40,173 nt of DNA from Bacillota bacterium (GTDB lineage: Bacteria; Bacillota; Dethiobacteria; DTU022): assembly GCA_012510625.1 (NCBI GenBank), contig JAAZHP010000087.1, positions 1 to 40,173 on the forward strand. Reading direction: 5' to 3'. Shown one piece after another: positions 1-8,280 of the stretch. Position 1 is the first letter of the stretch; the number at the start of each line of letters is the position of its first letter. The translations under genes were made by a program, and so were the position numbers. The notes under the pieces were generated by a model. The model made no database searches. It worked only from the letters and a program-made list of their open reading frames with translations, and was not told the origin of the DNA.

Positions 1-2020
1 GGTAAACATAGTAGTCATCGTCAAGCTCGCTTAAGGGGATCATCCCTTCGACAGTATTTTCCAGCTCCACGAAAAGGCCGAAGCTGGTCACGCCGTTGAT
101 GATTCCCGGAAATACCTCTCCCAGTTTGCCTTCCATGAATTCGGCCTTTTTAATATCTTCGCTGGCCCGCTCCGCCTCCATCGCCTCCCGCTCCCTTTCC
201 GAAGCGTGCGCGGCTATTTCCGGCAGCCGCGACTGTAAAAGGGCGCGCCGCTTTTCGGTGATCCCCCCCGGGGCCAGCGATTCCTTTAACAGCCGGTGCA
301 CCACCAGGTCGGGATAGCGCCGGATGGGGGCGGTAAAATGGCAGTAGAATCGCGAAGCCAGCCCAAAGTGACCCTCGTTGACGGTGCTGTAGCGGGCTTG
401 CGGCAGGGAGCGCAGCACCAGGTAGCGAATCAATAGCTCTGTAGCCTCGCCGTGTGATCTTTCCAGAAGCAATTTCAAGTGCTGAGGCTTGAACTCGCGC
501 AGCCCGGCGGCGGTTTGATCGCCCAGCAGCAGAAGAGTCTCGCGCAGGACAGCCAGCTTCTCCACCTCGGGCACGGCGTGGATCCGGTAGATCAGGGGCA
601 GCTCCTCCCGCGCGAAATGAGCAGCCACCGTTTCATTGGCCAGGATCATGAACTCCTCGATAAGCGATTCGGATTGGCCCGGCCGGCGCCGCTCCACACC
701 GGTGACATCCCCCTCCTCATCGAGTATAAACCGCGGCTCGGGAATGTCGAGGTCGAGAGCACCGCGCCGCAACCGCCTCTGCCGCAGCAGAGCCGCCAAC
801 CGGTCCATCTGCTCCAGCATCTCGCCGGGGCTTGACCCGTTACCGTCAATCTCTTCTTCACCGGCAAGATGGGCCTCCACCTGGGGGTAAGTCAGGCGTT
901 GCGCCACCCGCACAATGCTGGGCAAAAAACGGTAGCTCTCCAAATCTCCCGCGGCGGTAAGATGCAGCAGCACGCTCACCGCGAGGCGATCCTCTCCCGC
1001 CTTCAGGCTGCAGAGATTCTCCGAGAGAAGCGGGGGGAGCATATGCACGACCCGGTCAACCAGGTAAGTGCTGGTGCCCCTTTCAAACGCCTCCCGGTCG
1101 ATGTATTTCCCTTCTCTGACATAATGCGAGACATCAGCTATATGCACTCCCAGGCGGAAGCCGCCCTCCGGAAGCTCTTCCAGTGATACGGCATCATCAA
1201 AATCCTTGGCGTATTCCCCGTCAATAGTCACCATGAAGAGGTTGCGCAGGTCGGCGCGCTTCTCTTCGGAGGCGATCCGCGAGATTGCCTCTTCGGGTGG
1301 AAGCGCCTCCAGCTCTTTTAAAACCCGCGGTGGGAATTCACCGGACAGATTGTAGCGCCGGTCAAAGAGGAGCTGCTCCGTTCCCGGGGCGCCCGGATGC
1401 CCGATTCGCTCCACCAGGTGGCCCCGGGAGAGCCGGTGCCCCTCCTGCCAGGAATCAATCTTCACCACAACCTTATCCCCGCGGCGCGCTTCTTTAAAGC
1501 CACGCGTAAGGGTTACCGCCCGGCCGAAGCGGCTGTCGTCGGGAATGACATAGTAACTTTTGCCGCGCCGCTCCAGCGTCCCGATGAGCTGCTCGCAGCC
1601 GCGTTCCAGTATCGCCACCACTTCGCCTTCAGGACTGCGGCGGCGGCCGCCGGGAGAGACAAGGCGGACCATCACCCGGTCTCCATGAACGGCGCTCTTT
1701 AAAGCGCCGGGTTTGATAAAAATATCCTCATCCCCGGAATCGGGCCTGAGAAAGGCGTAGCCGCGCCTGCTTCCGGCCAAAACCCCGGTGACGCAGTCAT
1801 GCCGCCGGGGCAGCCCGTAGCGGTTCCGCCCAATTTTGATCAGCAGGCCGCAGGCCAGCATCTCCTTTAGCTGCTTTGCCAGTAAAGCTTCTTCACCTTT
1901 CGGCAGCCCCAGGGAGTTGCTGAGCTGCCGCAGCGTTAATGAAGGCAGGCGATGTTCGTCAAGAATTTGCGTTATTTTACTACGCAGCTCTGGAGATGAA
2001 TTATTTATTTGATGTTTCAT
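1..2020 (-). CDS. rnr: Ribonuclease R (RNase II/VacB family), 3' end cut by the window edge
   Basis: This is a processive 3'-to-5' exoribonuclease that degrades structured RNA and takes part in tmRNA-linked mRNA decay. About 673 residues are visible. An N-terminal winged-helix region (about residues 1-70) is followed by cold-shock-type OB domains. The RNB catalytic domain carries a DFDDAV acidic motif, then IADVSHYV. The RNB end has the signature FTAPIRRYPDLVVHR, and the beginning of the C-terminal S1 domain (GVTSFGLFVELENTVEGM) runs into the window edge. The rest of S1 and the basic tail lie outside. The ATG at 2020 follows the stop of the HD gene by 8 bases, so the two are probably co-transcribed. 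The ribosome binding site is weak, suggesting coupling to the upstream gene. The family assignment is very secure. smpB and ssrA commonly lie just beyond in related genomes, but that cannot be seen here. Confidence 0.97.
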   Translation of the reverse strand, partial: MKHQINNSSPELRSKITQILDEHRLPSLTLRQLSNSLGLPKGEEALLAKQLKEMLACGLLIKIGRNRYGLPRRHDCVTGVLAGSRRGYAFLRPDSGDEDIFIKPGALKSAVHGDRVMVRLVSPGGRRRSPEGEVVAILERGCEQLIGTLERRGKSYYVIPDDSRFGRAVTLTRGFKEARRGDKVVVKIDSWQEGHRLSRGHLVERIGHPGAPGTEQLLFDRRYNLSGEFPPRVLKELEALPPEEAISRIASEEKRADLRNLFMVTIDGEYAKDFDDAVSLEELPEGGFRLGVHIADVSHYVREGKYIDREAFERGTSTYLVDRVVHMLPPLLSENLCSLKAGEDRLAVSVLLHLTAAGDLESYRFLPSIVRVAQRLTYPQVEAHLAGEEEIDGNGSSPGEMLEQMDRLAALLRQRRLRRGALDLDIPEPRFILDEEGDVTGVERRRPGQSESLIEEFMILANETVAAHFAREELPLIYRIHAVPEVEKLAVLRETLLLLGDQTAAGLREFKPQHLKLLLERSHGEATELLIRYLVLRSLPQARYSTVNEGHFGLASRFYCHFTAPIRRYPDLVVHRLLKESLAPGGITEKRRALLQSRLPEIAAHASEREREAMEAERASEDIKKAEFMEGKLGEVFPGIINGVTSFGLFVELENTVEGMIPLSELDDDYYVY

Positions 2021-2028
2021 CCGGGTAT

Positions 2029-2580
2029 CTACAACCCCAAATCTGCAGCAATTGACTGCATTGCTTCAAGGCTCAGAGCGATGAAACGCTCCAGGTCCAT
2101 ATTCAGCTCGCTGCAGCTTTCAATCTGCCCCCGGTCCGCACCGCGGGCGAAGCTCTTCTCTTTAAAGCGGTTCATTACAAACTCAACATCAATCGCCGCC
2201 AGCTTTTTCTGAGGATGAATCAGGGCTGCGGCCACCAGCAGCCCGGTCACCGGATCGGCGGCGTAGAGCGCTTTATCGAGCAGCGTTTGCCGTTCCACTC
2301 CAAGCATCTCGTTATGCGCCTTTACCGCGTGAACCAGCTCAGCGGGAAGGCCCTTCTCTACCAGGATCTGCGCCCCGAGAAGTCCGTGCCGCTCAGGCTG
2401 ATCCACCGTCTTGTCATAATCGAGGTCATGCAGCAGTCCGGCCAGGGCCCAGAGATCTTCATCCTGTTCCAGTTCTTTGGCCAGACGGCGCATTACCGCC
2501 TCCACCGCCAGCATATGCTTGACCAAATTTTTTGTTTTAACCTCTTTATTGACCAGGCGCAAAGCTTCTTCGCGTTCCAT
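2029..2580 (-). CDS. HD-domain (HDIG-type) metal-dependent phosphohydrolase-like protein
   Basis: This 183-residue soluble protein has the HD-domain metal-binding pattern: H22, the H51-D52 pair in GLLHDLDYD, H65 in ERHGLLGA, and H84/H89 in VHAVKAHNE. The single-domain size resembles small HDIG proteins of Bacillota that hydrolyse nucleotides or phosphate esters, but the substrate cannot be deduced. The start at 2580 is supported by a GGAGGAG ribosome binding site 6-7 bases upstream. It is followed by rnr after 8 bases, so the two probably form an operon with a possible promoter at 2624-2629. Whether it contributes to RNA or nucleotide metabolism alongside RNase R is only inference from position. 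Nothing looks truncated. Confidence 0.85.
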   Translation of the reverse strand: MEREEALRLVNKEVKTKNLVKHMLAVEAVMRRLAKELEQDEDLWALAGLLHDLDYDKTVDQPERHGLLGAQILVEKGLPAELVHAVKAHNEMLGVERQTLLDKALYAADPVTGLLVAAALIHPQKKLAAIDVEFVMNRFKEKSFARGADRGQIESCSELNMDLERFIALSLEAMQSIAADLGL

Positions 2581-2623
2581 CTATTTCTCCTCCATAAATT
2601 TACTCTAATGCTAACTTGTCTAC

Positions 2624-2629
2624 ATTATA
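2624..2629 (-). promoter_or_regulatory. Candidate promoter -10 box for the HD-rnr pair
   Basis: A perfect TATAAT hexamer on the minus strand lies about 45 bases upstream of the HD gene start. No good -35 box is seen at 16-18 bases (only TTTTAT), so the call rests on the -10 alone. Confidence 0.4.
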
Positions 2630-2705
2630 CCCCTAGGCGGACCAAAATAAAAGGACCGCCCCCCTGGGGCAGCCCCATTCAACCCATAAATAAATAAGGA
2701 CAAAA

Positions 2706-2930
2706 TTATCTCAGAATCGTCAGTACAATGGTGAAAAGCATGAAGGCGATCGCCAGTCCGGTCGTCACCCGGGCAAGCATTTCATCCAGGCCCTTTTTCT
2801 TGCCGAACAGGCTCTGTGCGCCTCCCTCAATAACCCCCAGGCTGGCGCTGCGGCCCGACTGCAGCAACACCGAAGCGATCAAACCGATGCATATGAGAAT
2901 GTAAAGCGCAATCAGCACATAAAGCAGCAT
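2706..2930 (-). CDS. secG: SecG, preprotein translocase subunit
   Basis: This is the small accessory subunit of the SecYEG channel. The 74 residues form two membrane helices (about 2-22 and 52-72) joined by a cytoplasmic loop with the family pattern LLQSGRSASLG and a GGAQSLFGKKKG segment. The length is typical of Gram-positive SecG (about 75 residues). The ATG at 2930 is preceded by a GGGGGTG ribosome binding site. It sits downstream of eno and upstream of the HD-rnr pair, the order seen in Bacilli and Clostridia (eno-secG-rnr). A good promoter lies directly upstream at 2965-2993, so it need not depend on read-through from eno. SecA, its ATPase partner, is encoded far upstream in the same window. 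Confidence 0.95.
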   Translation of the reverse strand: MLLYVLIALYILICIGLIASVLLQSGRSASLGVIEGGAQSLFGKKKGLDEMLARVTTGLAIAFMLFTIVLTILR

Positions 2931-2964
2931 GCAGGCACCCCCGCTTCTAAACTAAAGCTCATTC

Positions 2965-2993
2965 ATTCTAACATAAAAAGCGATTACCGGCAA
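2965..2993 (-). promoter_or_regulatory. Sigma-A-type promoter for secG
   Basis: On the minus strand TTGCCG (2993-2988) is followed by 17 bases and then TAGAAT (2970-2965). A TG one base before the -10 box gives an extended -10. The box ends about 35 bases before the secG start. Confidence 0.65.
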
Positions 2994-3060
2994 ATATGTT
3001 GCCTCACTTCTGCTCGGGAAGGTTTACCCTGCCCTGGACATAAGAAAAGGGCGCGCTTAT

Positions 3061-4335
3061 TTATTTGTTCAGTATCGTCCGGCCGGCAAAGCGGCCGCTT
3101 TCACCGAGCGATTCTTCGATGCGCAGCAGCTGGTTATACTTGGCCACGCGATCCACCCTGGAGGGAGCGCCGGTTTTGATCATCCCCGCGCCTACCGCCA
3201 CCGCCAGGTCGGCAATAAAGCTGTCGTCAGTCTCTCCGGAGCGGTGTGAGATAATCGCCCCGTAGCTGGAGCGGTGGGCCAGGGCAATCGTTTCCAGCGT
3301 TTCACTGAGAGTCCCGATCTGGTTCAGCTTAATCAGAATGGCGTTGCCAACTCCTTTTTCAATTCCGGCGGCAAAACGGCGTGGATTGGTCACAAAGAGA
3401 TCGTCACCGACCAGTTTCAAGCTCTCTCCCAGCTCAGCGGTCAGCCTGGTCCAGCCCGCCCAGTCTTCTTCACCGAGGCCGTCTTCTATGCTGATGATGG
3501 GATAGCGCTGGGCAAGGCTGCTGTAGTAATCGATGAGCTCTTCGCCGGTATACAGCTCTCCTTCCAGACGGTAGTGTCCTTCGTGAAGCAGCTCCGTGGC
3601 CGCCACATCAAGGGCCAGGAAGATCTCTTCCCCGGGACGGTATCCGGCAGCTTCGATGGCCTTAGTTATTGCCTCCAGGGCAGCGGCATTGGATTCAAGA
3701 TCCGGCGCGAAACCGCCCTCGTCGCCAACAGCGGTATTTAAGCCGCTGGATGCCAGGATCTTTTTCAGATGGTGAAATACCTCCGTTCCCATCTGCAGGG
3801 CATGACTGAAACTCTCCGCTCCGGCGGGAACGATCATGAATTCCTGGATATCAATATTATTGTCCGCATGCTTCCCCCCGTTGAGAATGTTCATAAAAGG
3901 CACCGGCAGCATTGCTCCCTGCAAGCCCCCCAGGTAGCGGTAGAGAGGCAGGTAGAGCATCGCCGCCGCAGCGCGCGCCGCAGCCATGGAAACGCCAAGA
4001 ATGGCGTTGGCTCCGAGCTCCCCCTTGTTGGAGGTCCCGTCAAGTTCGATCATTAGCCTATCAATACGGCGCTGATCGAGAACACTTAAACCGCGAAGGG
4101 CGGGGGCAATCTTCTCGTTTACATTGTCCACCGCTTTGAGCACGCCCTTGCCCAGGTAGCGTTTCTTGTCGCCATCCCGCAATTCCACCGCTTCAAAGGC
4201 GCCCGTAGAGGCGCCCGAGGGAACTGCCGCCCGTCCCCGCCAGCCCCCTTGCAGCAGAACTTCCGCTTCGAGGGTCGGGTTGCCGCGCGAGTCAAGGATT
4301 TCCCGCGCTCTAACTTCCGCGATCTGTTCTTTCAT
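3061..4335 (-). CDS. eno: Enolase
   Basis: Phosphopyruvate hydratase, converting 2-phosphoglycerate to phosphoenolpyruvate in lower glycolysis and gluconeogenesis. It has 424 residues from the chosen start. Visible family motifs are AREILDSRGNPT near the N-terminus, the VPSGASTGAFEAVELRDGD substrate loop, GDEGGFAPDL carrying a catalytic glutamate, SIEDGL and GDDLFVTN (Mg ligands), IKLNQIGT with the catalytic lysine, and SHRSGETDD. An in-frame ATG exists 8 codons upstream (4359), but the ATG at 4335 has AAGGAG at ideal spacing and matches the family N-terminus. It is the last gene of the pgk-tpiA-gpmI-eno block, but 189 bases with a dispersed repeat separate it from gpmI. Confidence 0.97.
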   Translation of the reverse strand: MKEQIAEVRAREILDSRGNPTLEAEVLLQGGWRGRAAVPSGASTGAFEAVELRDGDKKRYLGKGVLKAVDNVNEKIAPALRGLSVLDQRRIDRLMIELDGTSNKGELGANAILGVSMAAARAAAAMLYLPLYRYLGGLQGAMLPVPFMNILNGGKHADNNIDIQEFMIVPAGAESFSHALQMGTEVFHHLKKILASSGLNTAVGDEGGFAPDLESNAAALEAITKAIEAAGYRPGEEIFLALDVAATELLHEGHYRLEGELYTGEELIDYYSSLAQRYPIISIEDGLGEEDWAGWTRLTAELGESLKLVGDDLFVTNPRRFAAGIEKGVGNAILIKLNQIGTLSETLETIALAHRSSYGAIISHRSGETDDSFIADLAVAVGAGMIKTGAPSRVDRVAKYNQLLRIEESLGESGRFAGRTILNK

Positions 4336-4385
4336 TGTGTAACTCTCCTTTTTGATCATCTTTATTCCATCCGCCAGGGCGGTAA

Positions 4386-4432
4386 AGAGATCCTTCGCTT
4401 AGCTCAGGATGACAAGTACTATGCTCAGGATG
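4386..4432. repeat. Dispersed intergenic repeat of the 'CHPELSEGS' type, with a duplicated GCTCAGGATG
   Basis: The stretch from 4386 to 4414 holds AGATCCTTCGC followed by a GCTCAGGATGACA-like half, a repeat family common in unrelated bacterial genomes and often mistranslated as CHPERSEGS peptides. The decamer GCTCAGGATG occurs at 4402-4411 and again at 4423-4432, 21 bases apart. It lies in the gpmI-eno gap and codes for nothing I can support. Confidence 0.6.
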
Positions 4433-4524
4433 AGCGCCGCGCCCAGGAGGACAATAATGGGAGGCCTTGATTACAGAGACAGCGCTTCGCCCACGATGGC
4501 TCCCAGACAAAGCGCAGATACTTA

Positions 4525-6057
4525 CTATGCAACAATTAAGCTTCGCCCGGTCATCTCTGACGGCTGCGGCAGGCCGGCCAACTGCAGGACAGTCGGGGCA
4601 ACATCAGCCAGGCAGCCGTCTTGCCGCAACCGCACCTGGCCGGCTCCCAGAAGGATGCAGGGGACGGGGCTGGTCGTATGGGCGGTATAGGCGCCTCCTC
4701 TGTCGTCGATCATTTTCTCCGCATTGCCGTGATCGCCGCAGATGATCAACCGCCATCCCCGTTTCAGCGCCGCCTTGGCAATTAAGCCGAGTTGCCGGTC
4801 CACTGCCTCCACACCTTTCACCGCCGCCTCCAGAATACCCGTATGGCCGACCATGTCCGCATTGGCAAAATTAACCACCAGCAGGCGGTGGCGCCCTTCA
4901 ACGATGGCCCGCACTGCCGCCTCGCCTACCCCCGCAGAGCTCATCTCAGGCTGCAGGTCGTAGGTAGCCACTTTTGGCGACGGGATTAGCAGCCGCTCCT
5001 CACCCGGAAAGGGTTTTTCGCGCCCCCCGTTAAAGAAGAAGGTAACGTGGGCATATTTCTCCGTTTCGGCAATGCGCAGCTGGGGCCATCCGGCATCGCT
5101 GTAGAGCTCACCCAGGGTATTTCCCAGGTACTCCGGCGGGAAAGCCACAGGCAGGGGGAGGCTGCGCTCATACTCGGTCATGCTCACCACATGGAGCCGC
5201 GGCGCCGCCGGACCGCGCTCAAAATAGGCAAACTCATCGTCAACCAGGGCATGGCTGATCTGGCGAACCCGATCGGGGCGAAAGTTAAATAAGATGATGC
5301 TGTCATTTTCCCGCATTGCCGCCAGCGGCTCCCCGTCTCGGCCCGTAATCACCACCGGCTGAATGAACTCGTCGGTTTCGCCCCGGCTGTAAGCCTCCTC
5401 CAGGGCTTGCAGCGGATCGGAGGAGTACCTGCCTTCGCCGTAAACATAGGCCCGGTAAGCCTTCTCCGTGCGTTCCCAGCGCCTGTCCCGATCCATGGCA
5501 TAGTAGCGCCCGCAGATGGTAGCGATATAGCCCTTTTGCCGCTCCAGGCTGCGCTTATGGTAACTCTCCAGGTGCGGCCTGGCGCTGGCGGGCGGCGTAT
5601 CTCTCCCGTCGAGAATGGCGTGGATAAAAACACGCTCTACCCCCTGCTGCTCCGCCATCTCCAGCAGGGCGGCAAGATGATCGGTATGACTATGCACACC
5701 GCCATCGGAGAGCAAGCCGACCAGGTGAACGCTGCTGCCATGCTGGCGGGACCAGTGCATCGCTTCCCGCAGAACGGGGTTTTCAAAAAAAGTGGCGTCC
5801 CGGATGGCGCGGGAAATGCGGCTGAGATCCTGGTACACTATGCGCCCCGCTCCTAAATTAAGGTGCCCCACTTCCGAATTGCCCATCTGCCCTGCCGGCA
5901 GCCCTACCGCTTCCCCGGCGGCATCAAGCCGGCACCAGGAGAATCTCTTTTGAAAAAAATCCATCTGCGGCGTGCGCGCCTGCAGAATAGCATTGCCGTC
6001 GGCCTCGCTGCGGCAGCCCCATCCGTCCAGAATTACCAGCGCTATCGGATTCAGCAC
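4525..6057 (-). CDS. gpmI: 2,3-bisphosphoglycerate-independent phosphoglycerate mutase
   Basis: The Mn-dependent mutase that interconverts 3- and 2-phosphoglycerate. At 510 residues it is the normal family length. The N-terminus VILDGWG supplies a metal-binding aspartate (D11), and the phosphorylated serine is S61 in GNSEVGH. Further family blocks are GLLSDGGVHSH, HAILDGRDTPP, GRYYAMDRD, NFRPDRVRQ, NFANADMVGHTG and CGDHGNAEKM. The start is a GTG at 6057, with AAGGAGG seven bases upstream inside tpiA. The GTG overlaps the tpiA stop by seven bases, so translation is probably coupled. Clostridia usually use this Mn-dependent form, which is thought to couple activity to pH and Mn during sporulation. 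That last role is family knowledge, not visible here. Confidence 0.97.
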   Translation of the reverse strand: MLNPIALVILDGWGCRSEADGNAILQARTPQMDFFQKRFSWCRLDAAGEAVGLPAGQMGNSEVGHLNLGAGRIVYQDLSRISRAIRDATFFENPVLREAMHWSRQHGSSVHLVGLLSDGGVHSHTDHLAALLEMAEQQGVERVFIHAILDGRDTPPASARPHLESYHKRSLERQKGYIATICGRYYAMDRDRRWERTEKAYRAYVYGEGRYSSDPLQALEEAYSRGETDEFIQPVVITGRDGEPLAAMRENDSIILFNFRPDRVRQISHALVDDEFAYFERGPAAPRLHVVSMTEYERSLPLPVAFPPEYLGNTLGELYSDAGWPQLRIAETEKYAHVTFFFNGGREKPFPGEERLLIPSPKVATYDLQPEMSSAGVGEAAVRAIVEGRHRLLVVNFANADMVGHTGILEAAVKGVEAVDRQLGLIAKAALKRGWRLIICGDHGNAEKMIDDRGGAYTAHTTSPVPCILLGAGQVRLRQDGCLADVAPTVLQLAGLPQPSEMTGRSLIVA

Positions 6058-6818
6058 CCGGCTGCCTCCTTGGCGGCAAGAATAAGCGCAGTAAATGAAT
6101 CAACCTCCAGGCTGGCTCCTCCGACCAGGGCTCCGCTGATGGAGGAAAGAGCGGTAAAGCTGCCGATATTGCTTGCATTGACGCTGCCGCCATATTGTAT
6201 CCGCGGGGCAGATGCCGATTCGCCTGCTAAAAGCTTTTCCACCACCTGGCGCACCAGCCCGGCGGCGCTATCGGCATCAGTCGGCGAAGCCGCCCGCCCT
6301 GTCCCGATAGCCCAAACCGGCTCATAGGCCACAACCAGGTCCTTAAGAACGCCCGGATTGAGCCCTTCCAGGGCCGCCCGGAGCTGCCGCTCCAAAACGT
6401 CGCTCGTTTCACCGCGGTTGCGCTCTTCCTCCCTTTCTCCGATACAGAGCAGCGGTGTAAACCCATGGTTTAGCGCTGTCTCCAGTTTTCTCCGGACAGC
6501 GGCATCATCTTCTCCCAGGATATGGCGCCGTTCGGAATGTCCGATGATAACATGGCTCACACCAAACTCTTTCAGCATTGCCGGCGAAATCTCCCCGGTA
6601 TAGGCGCCCTGCTCCTCCCAGAACATATTCTGCGCGCCCAGCTTGATGCCGCTGCCGTCAAGTGCGGCCGCAGCAGCAGCCAGCGCGGTAAAAGGAGGGC
6701 AGATTAGTATCTCTACCCCCCGGAGATCTTTTTCCCGTTGTTTCAACTCCCTGCAGAAGGCCGCTGCTTCTGAGGCTGTCTTATGCATCTTCCAGTTGGC
6801 GGCAATAATTAATCCCAT
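6051..6818 (-). CDS. tpiA: Triosephosphate isomerase
   Basis: Interconverts dihydroxyacetone phosphate and glyceraldehyde 3-phosphate. It has 255 residues, the usual size. Active-site motifs are NWKMHK (N8 and K10), VIIGHSERR with the electrophilic histidine, AYEPVWAIGTG with the catalytic glutamate followed by the flexible loop, and IQYGGSVNASN for phosphate binding. The ATG at 6818 has a strong GGAGG eight or nine bases upstream, 20 bases after the pgk stop. It overlaps gpmI by seven bases. It is the second gene of the pgk-tpiA-gpmI-eno block. Confidence 0.97.
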   Translation of the reverse strand: MGLIIAANWKMHKTASEAAAFCRELKQREKDLRGVEILICPPFTALAAAAAALDGSGIKLGAQNMFWEEQGAYTGEISPAMLKEFGVSHVIIGHSERRHILGEDDAAVRRKLETALNHGFTPLLCIGEREEERNRGETSDVLERQLRAALEGLNPGVLKDLVVAYEPVWAIGTGRAASPTDADSAAGLVRQVVEKLLAGESASAPRIQYGGSVNASNIGSFTALSSISGALVGGASLEVDSFTALILAAKEAAGC

Positions 6819-6838
6819 GTGAAAATACCTCCACTCCT

Positions 6839-8026
6839 TTACTTGACCTCTTTATCTTGCAACACGGCAATACCGGGAAGCTCCTTCCCTTCCCAGAGCT
6901 CCAGGGTAGCTCCACCGCCGGTGGAGATGAAGCTGATCTGCTCTGAAAGGCCAAATTCTTCAATGGCGGCCACTATATCCCCCCCGCCGATAATAGAGAA
7001 AGCCCTGCTCCCGGCAACAGCCCGGGCCACCGCCTCGGTGCCGCGGTGAAAGGGGGGCGTTTCAAAAACCCCCAACGGGCCGTTCCAGAGAATAGTCCCG
7101 GCGGCAGCGGCAGCCTCACTGTAGAAAGCAGCTGTTTCCGGACCGATATCGACCGCCTTCCAGCCTTCAAGGGTTCCAGCGGCAGGGACCACTTTGAAAT
7201 CAGCCTCCGGCGTCAGCTCCCGGGTGATGGCCAGATCCACGGGCAGTTGGAGACAGCAGCGGCTCTCCTCGGCGGCCTCGAGGATATCCCTGGCCCTCCC
7301 GACCATCTCTTCTTCATAGAAGGAATCGCCCATGGGGTAATCCATGGCTGCAAGAAAGGTGTTGGCCATACCCCCTCCTATGAGCAGTGTATCTGCCAGC
7401 TCCAGGAAGCGGCGGATTATATTTAATTTATCGGAGACCTTGGCCCCTCCCAGGATAGCTACCAGGGGGCGGGCCGGCTGCTCCAGGCAGCTCGACAAGT
7501 TTTCAATTTCTTTAATCATCAGGAGACCGGCCACGGCGGGGATGTGCTCCGCCACCCCGGCAGTGGAAGCATGGGCCCGGTGAGCTGTTCCAAAAGCATC
7601 GTTAACAAACAGATCTGCCAGATGCGCCATCTGGCGCGCAAAAGCGGGATCGTTTTTCTCTTCGCCCTTCTCAAAGCGGACATTCTCCAGCAGCAAAGCT
7701 TCACCGTCTGCAAGCTGATTCACCGCATTCTCTACTTCCGGCCCGACAACCTGGTCGAGCTTGCGCACGGTCCGGCCCAGCAGTTCGGACAGCCGTTCGG
7801 CCACGGGATCGAGACGCAGCTCCGGTCTGACCTCTCCCTTGGGGCGCCCCAGGTGGGACACCAGAATGAGGCGGGCTCCTCTTTGCAGCAAATCAACTAT
7901 TGTCGGCAGAGCCGCCCGGATCCGGGTGTCGTCTTTCACCCGGCCGTTTCCCAAGGGAACATTAAAATCAACCCGCAGGAGCACCTTCTTTCCTTTCACC
8001 TCAACATCGGCTACACTAAGCTTCAA
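6839..8026 (-). CDS. pgk: Phosphoglycerate kinase
   Basis: Transfers phosphate between 1,3-bisphosphoglycerate and ADP. I place the start at a TTG at 8026, giving 395 residues, the normal bacterial length, with the family N-terminal spacing to KGKKVLLRVDFNVP. A GGTGAG ribosome binding site lies seven bases upstream. The earlier in-frame ATG at 8059 would lie almost at the transcription start predicted from the -10 box at 8071-8076. Family motifs include SHLGRPKG, GTAHRAHAST, LGGAKVSDKL, GGGMANTFL, WNGPLGVFE, and IGGGDIVAA near the end with STGGGATLELWEGKELPG. It leads the glycolytic block; gapA, its usual upstream partner, is absent from this window. Confidence 0.95.
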   Translation of the reverse strand: MKLSVADVEVKGKKVLLRVDFNVPLGNGRVKDDTRIRAALPTIVDLLQRGARLILVSHLGRPKGEVRPELRLDPVAERLSELLGRTVRKLDQVVGPEVENAVNQLADGEALLLENVRFEKGEEKNDPAFARQMAHLADLFVNDAFGTAHRAHASTAGVAEHIPAVAGLLMIKEIENLSSCLEQPARPLVAILGGAKVSDKLNIIRRFLELADTLLIGGGMANTFLAAMDYPMGDSFYEEEMVGRARDILEAAEESRCCLQLPVDLAITRELTPEADFKVVPAAGTLEGWKAVDIGPETAAFYSEAAAAAGTILWNGPLGVFETPPFHRGTEAVARAVAGSRAFSIIGGGDIVAAIEEFGLSEQISFISTGGGATLELWEGKELPGIAVLQDKEVK

Positions 8027-8070
8027 TCTGCAGCTCACCGTCCTTGGGCTAATTTTCATTGGCAACCATT

Positions 8071-8076
8071 ATTCTA
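8071..8076 (-). promoter_or_regulatory. Extended -10 promoter element for pgk-tpiA-gpmI
   Basis: Minus-strand TGGTAGAAT gives an extended -10 (TAGAAT at 8076-8071). No convincing -35 sits at 16-18 bases; TTGCGT lies about 19 bases away. The box is about 45 bases ahead of the preferred TTG start of pgk. Confidence 0.45.
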
Positions 8077-8103
8077 CCACAAAAGCCACCTTTAAACGCA
8101 ATA

Positions 8104-8280
8104 TGAGAGGTGAGAAGTGAACAATGAGAAGTGAGAAGAAGTGGGAAGTGAGAGATTAGAAGTGAGAACAAACAGACTTAAACGGCCAAAAGTCAACTTG
8201 GGGTTATGGAAAACTTGAAATTCCAAACACAGCGTCCCTGAAGTCATCCCCTCCGGCTTCTGACTTCCAACCTCCGACTT
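8104..8280. repeat. Degenerate GAGAAGTGAGAA tract in the pgk-rpoN gap
   Basis: The gap between pgk and rpoN holds several imperfect copies of GAGAAGTGAGAA (about 8104-8168). Near its far end (about 8257-8282) lies a CTTCTGACTTCCAACCTCCGA-like tract, roughly an inverted relative. Similar tracts recur at about 14049-14083 and 24640-24665. I see no gene here. In related genomes cggR and gapA often occupy this position. Confidence 0.55.

Noticed and set aside
2640..2664. GGCGGACC/GGACCGCC hairpin between secG and the HD gene as a terminator
   Set aside because: The stem has an internal mismatch, a large A-rich loop and no clear T-run after it in the right direction.
4402..4461. A short hydrophobic minus-strand peptide (IIVLLGAALILSIVLVILS) in the gpmI-eno gap
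   Set aside because: It looks like a membrane helix, but it has no usable start codon or ribosome binding site and overlaps the dispersed repeat.
4310..4510. An open frame containing CHPELSEGS upstream of eno
   Set aside because: This peptide is the classic mistranslation of a dispersed DNA repeat and the frame overlaps the eno start.
8029..8065. Longer pgk starts (ATG at 8059 or TTG at 8065)
   Set aside because: They would lie at or before the predicted transcription start and add residues absent from the family; the TTG at 8026 has a GGTGAG site and gives the normal length.
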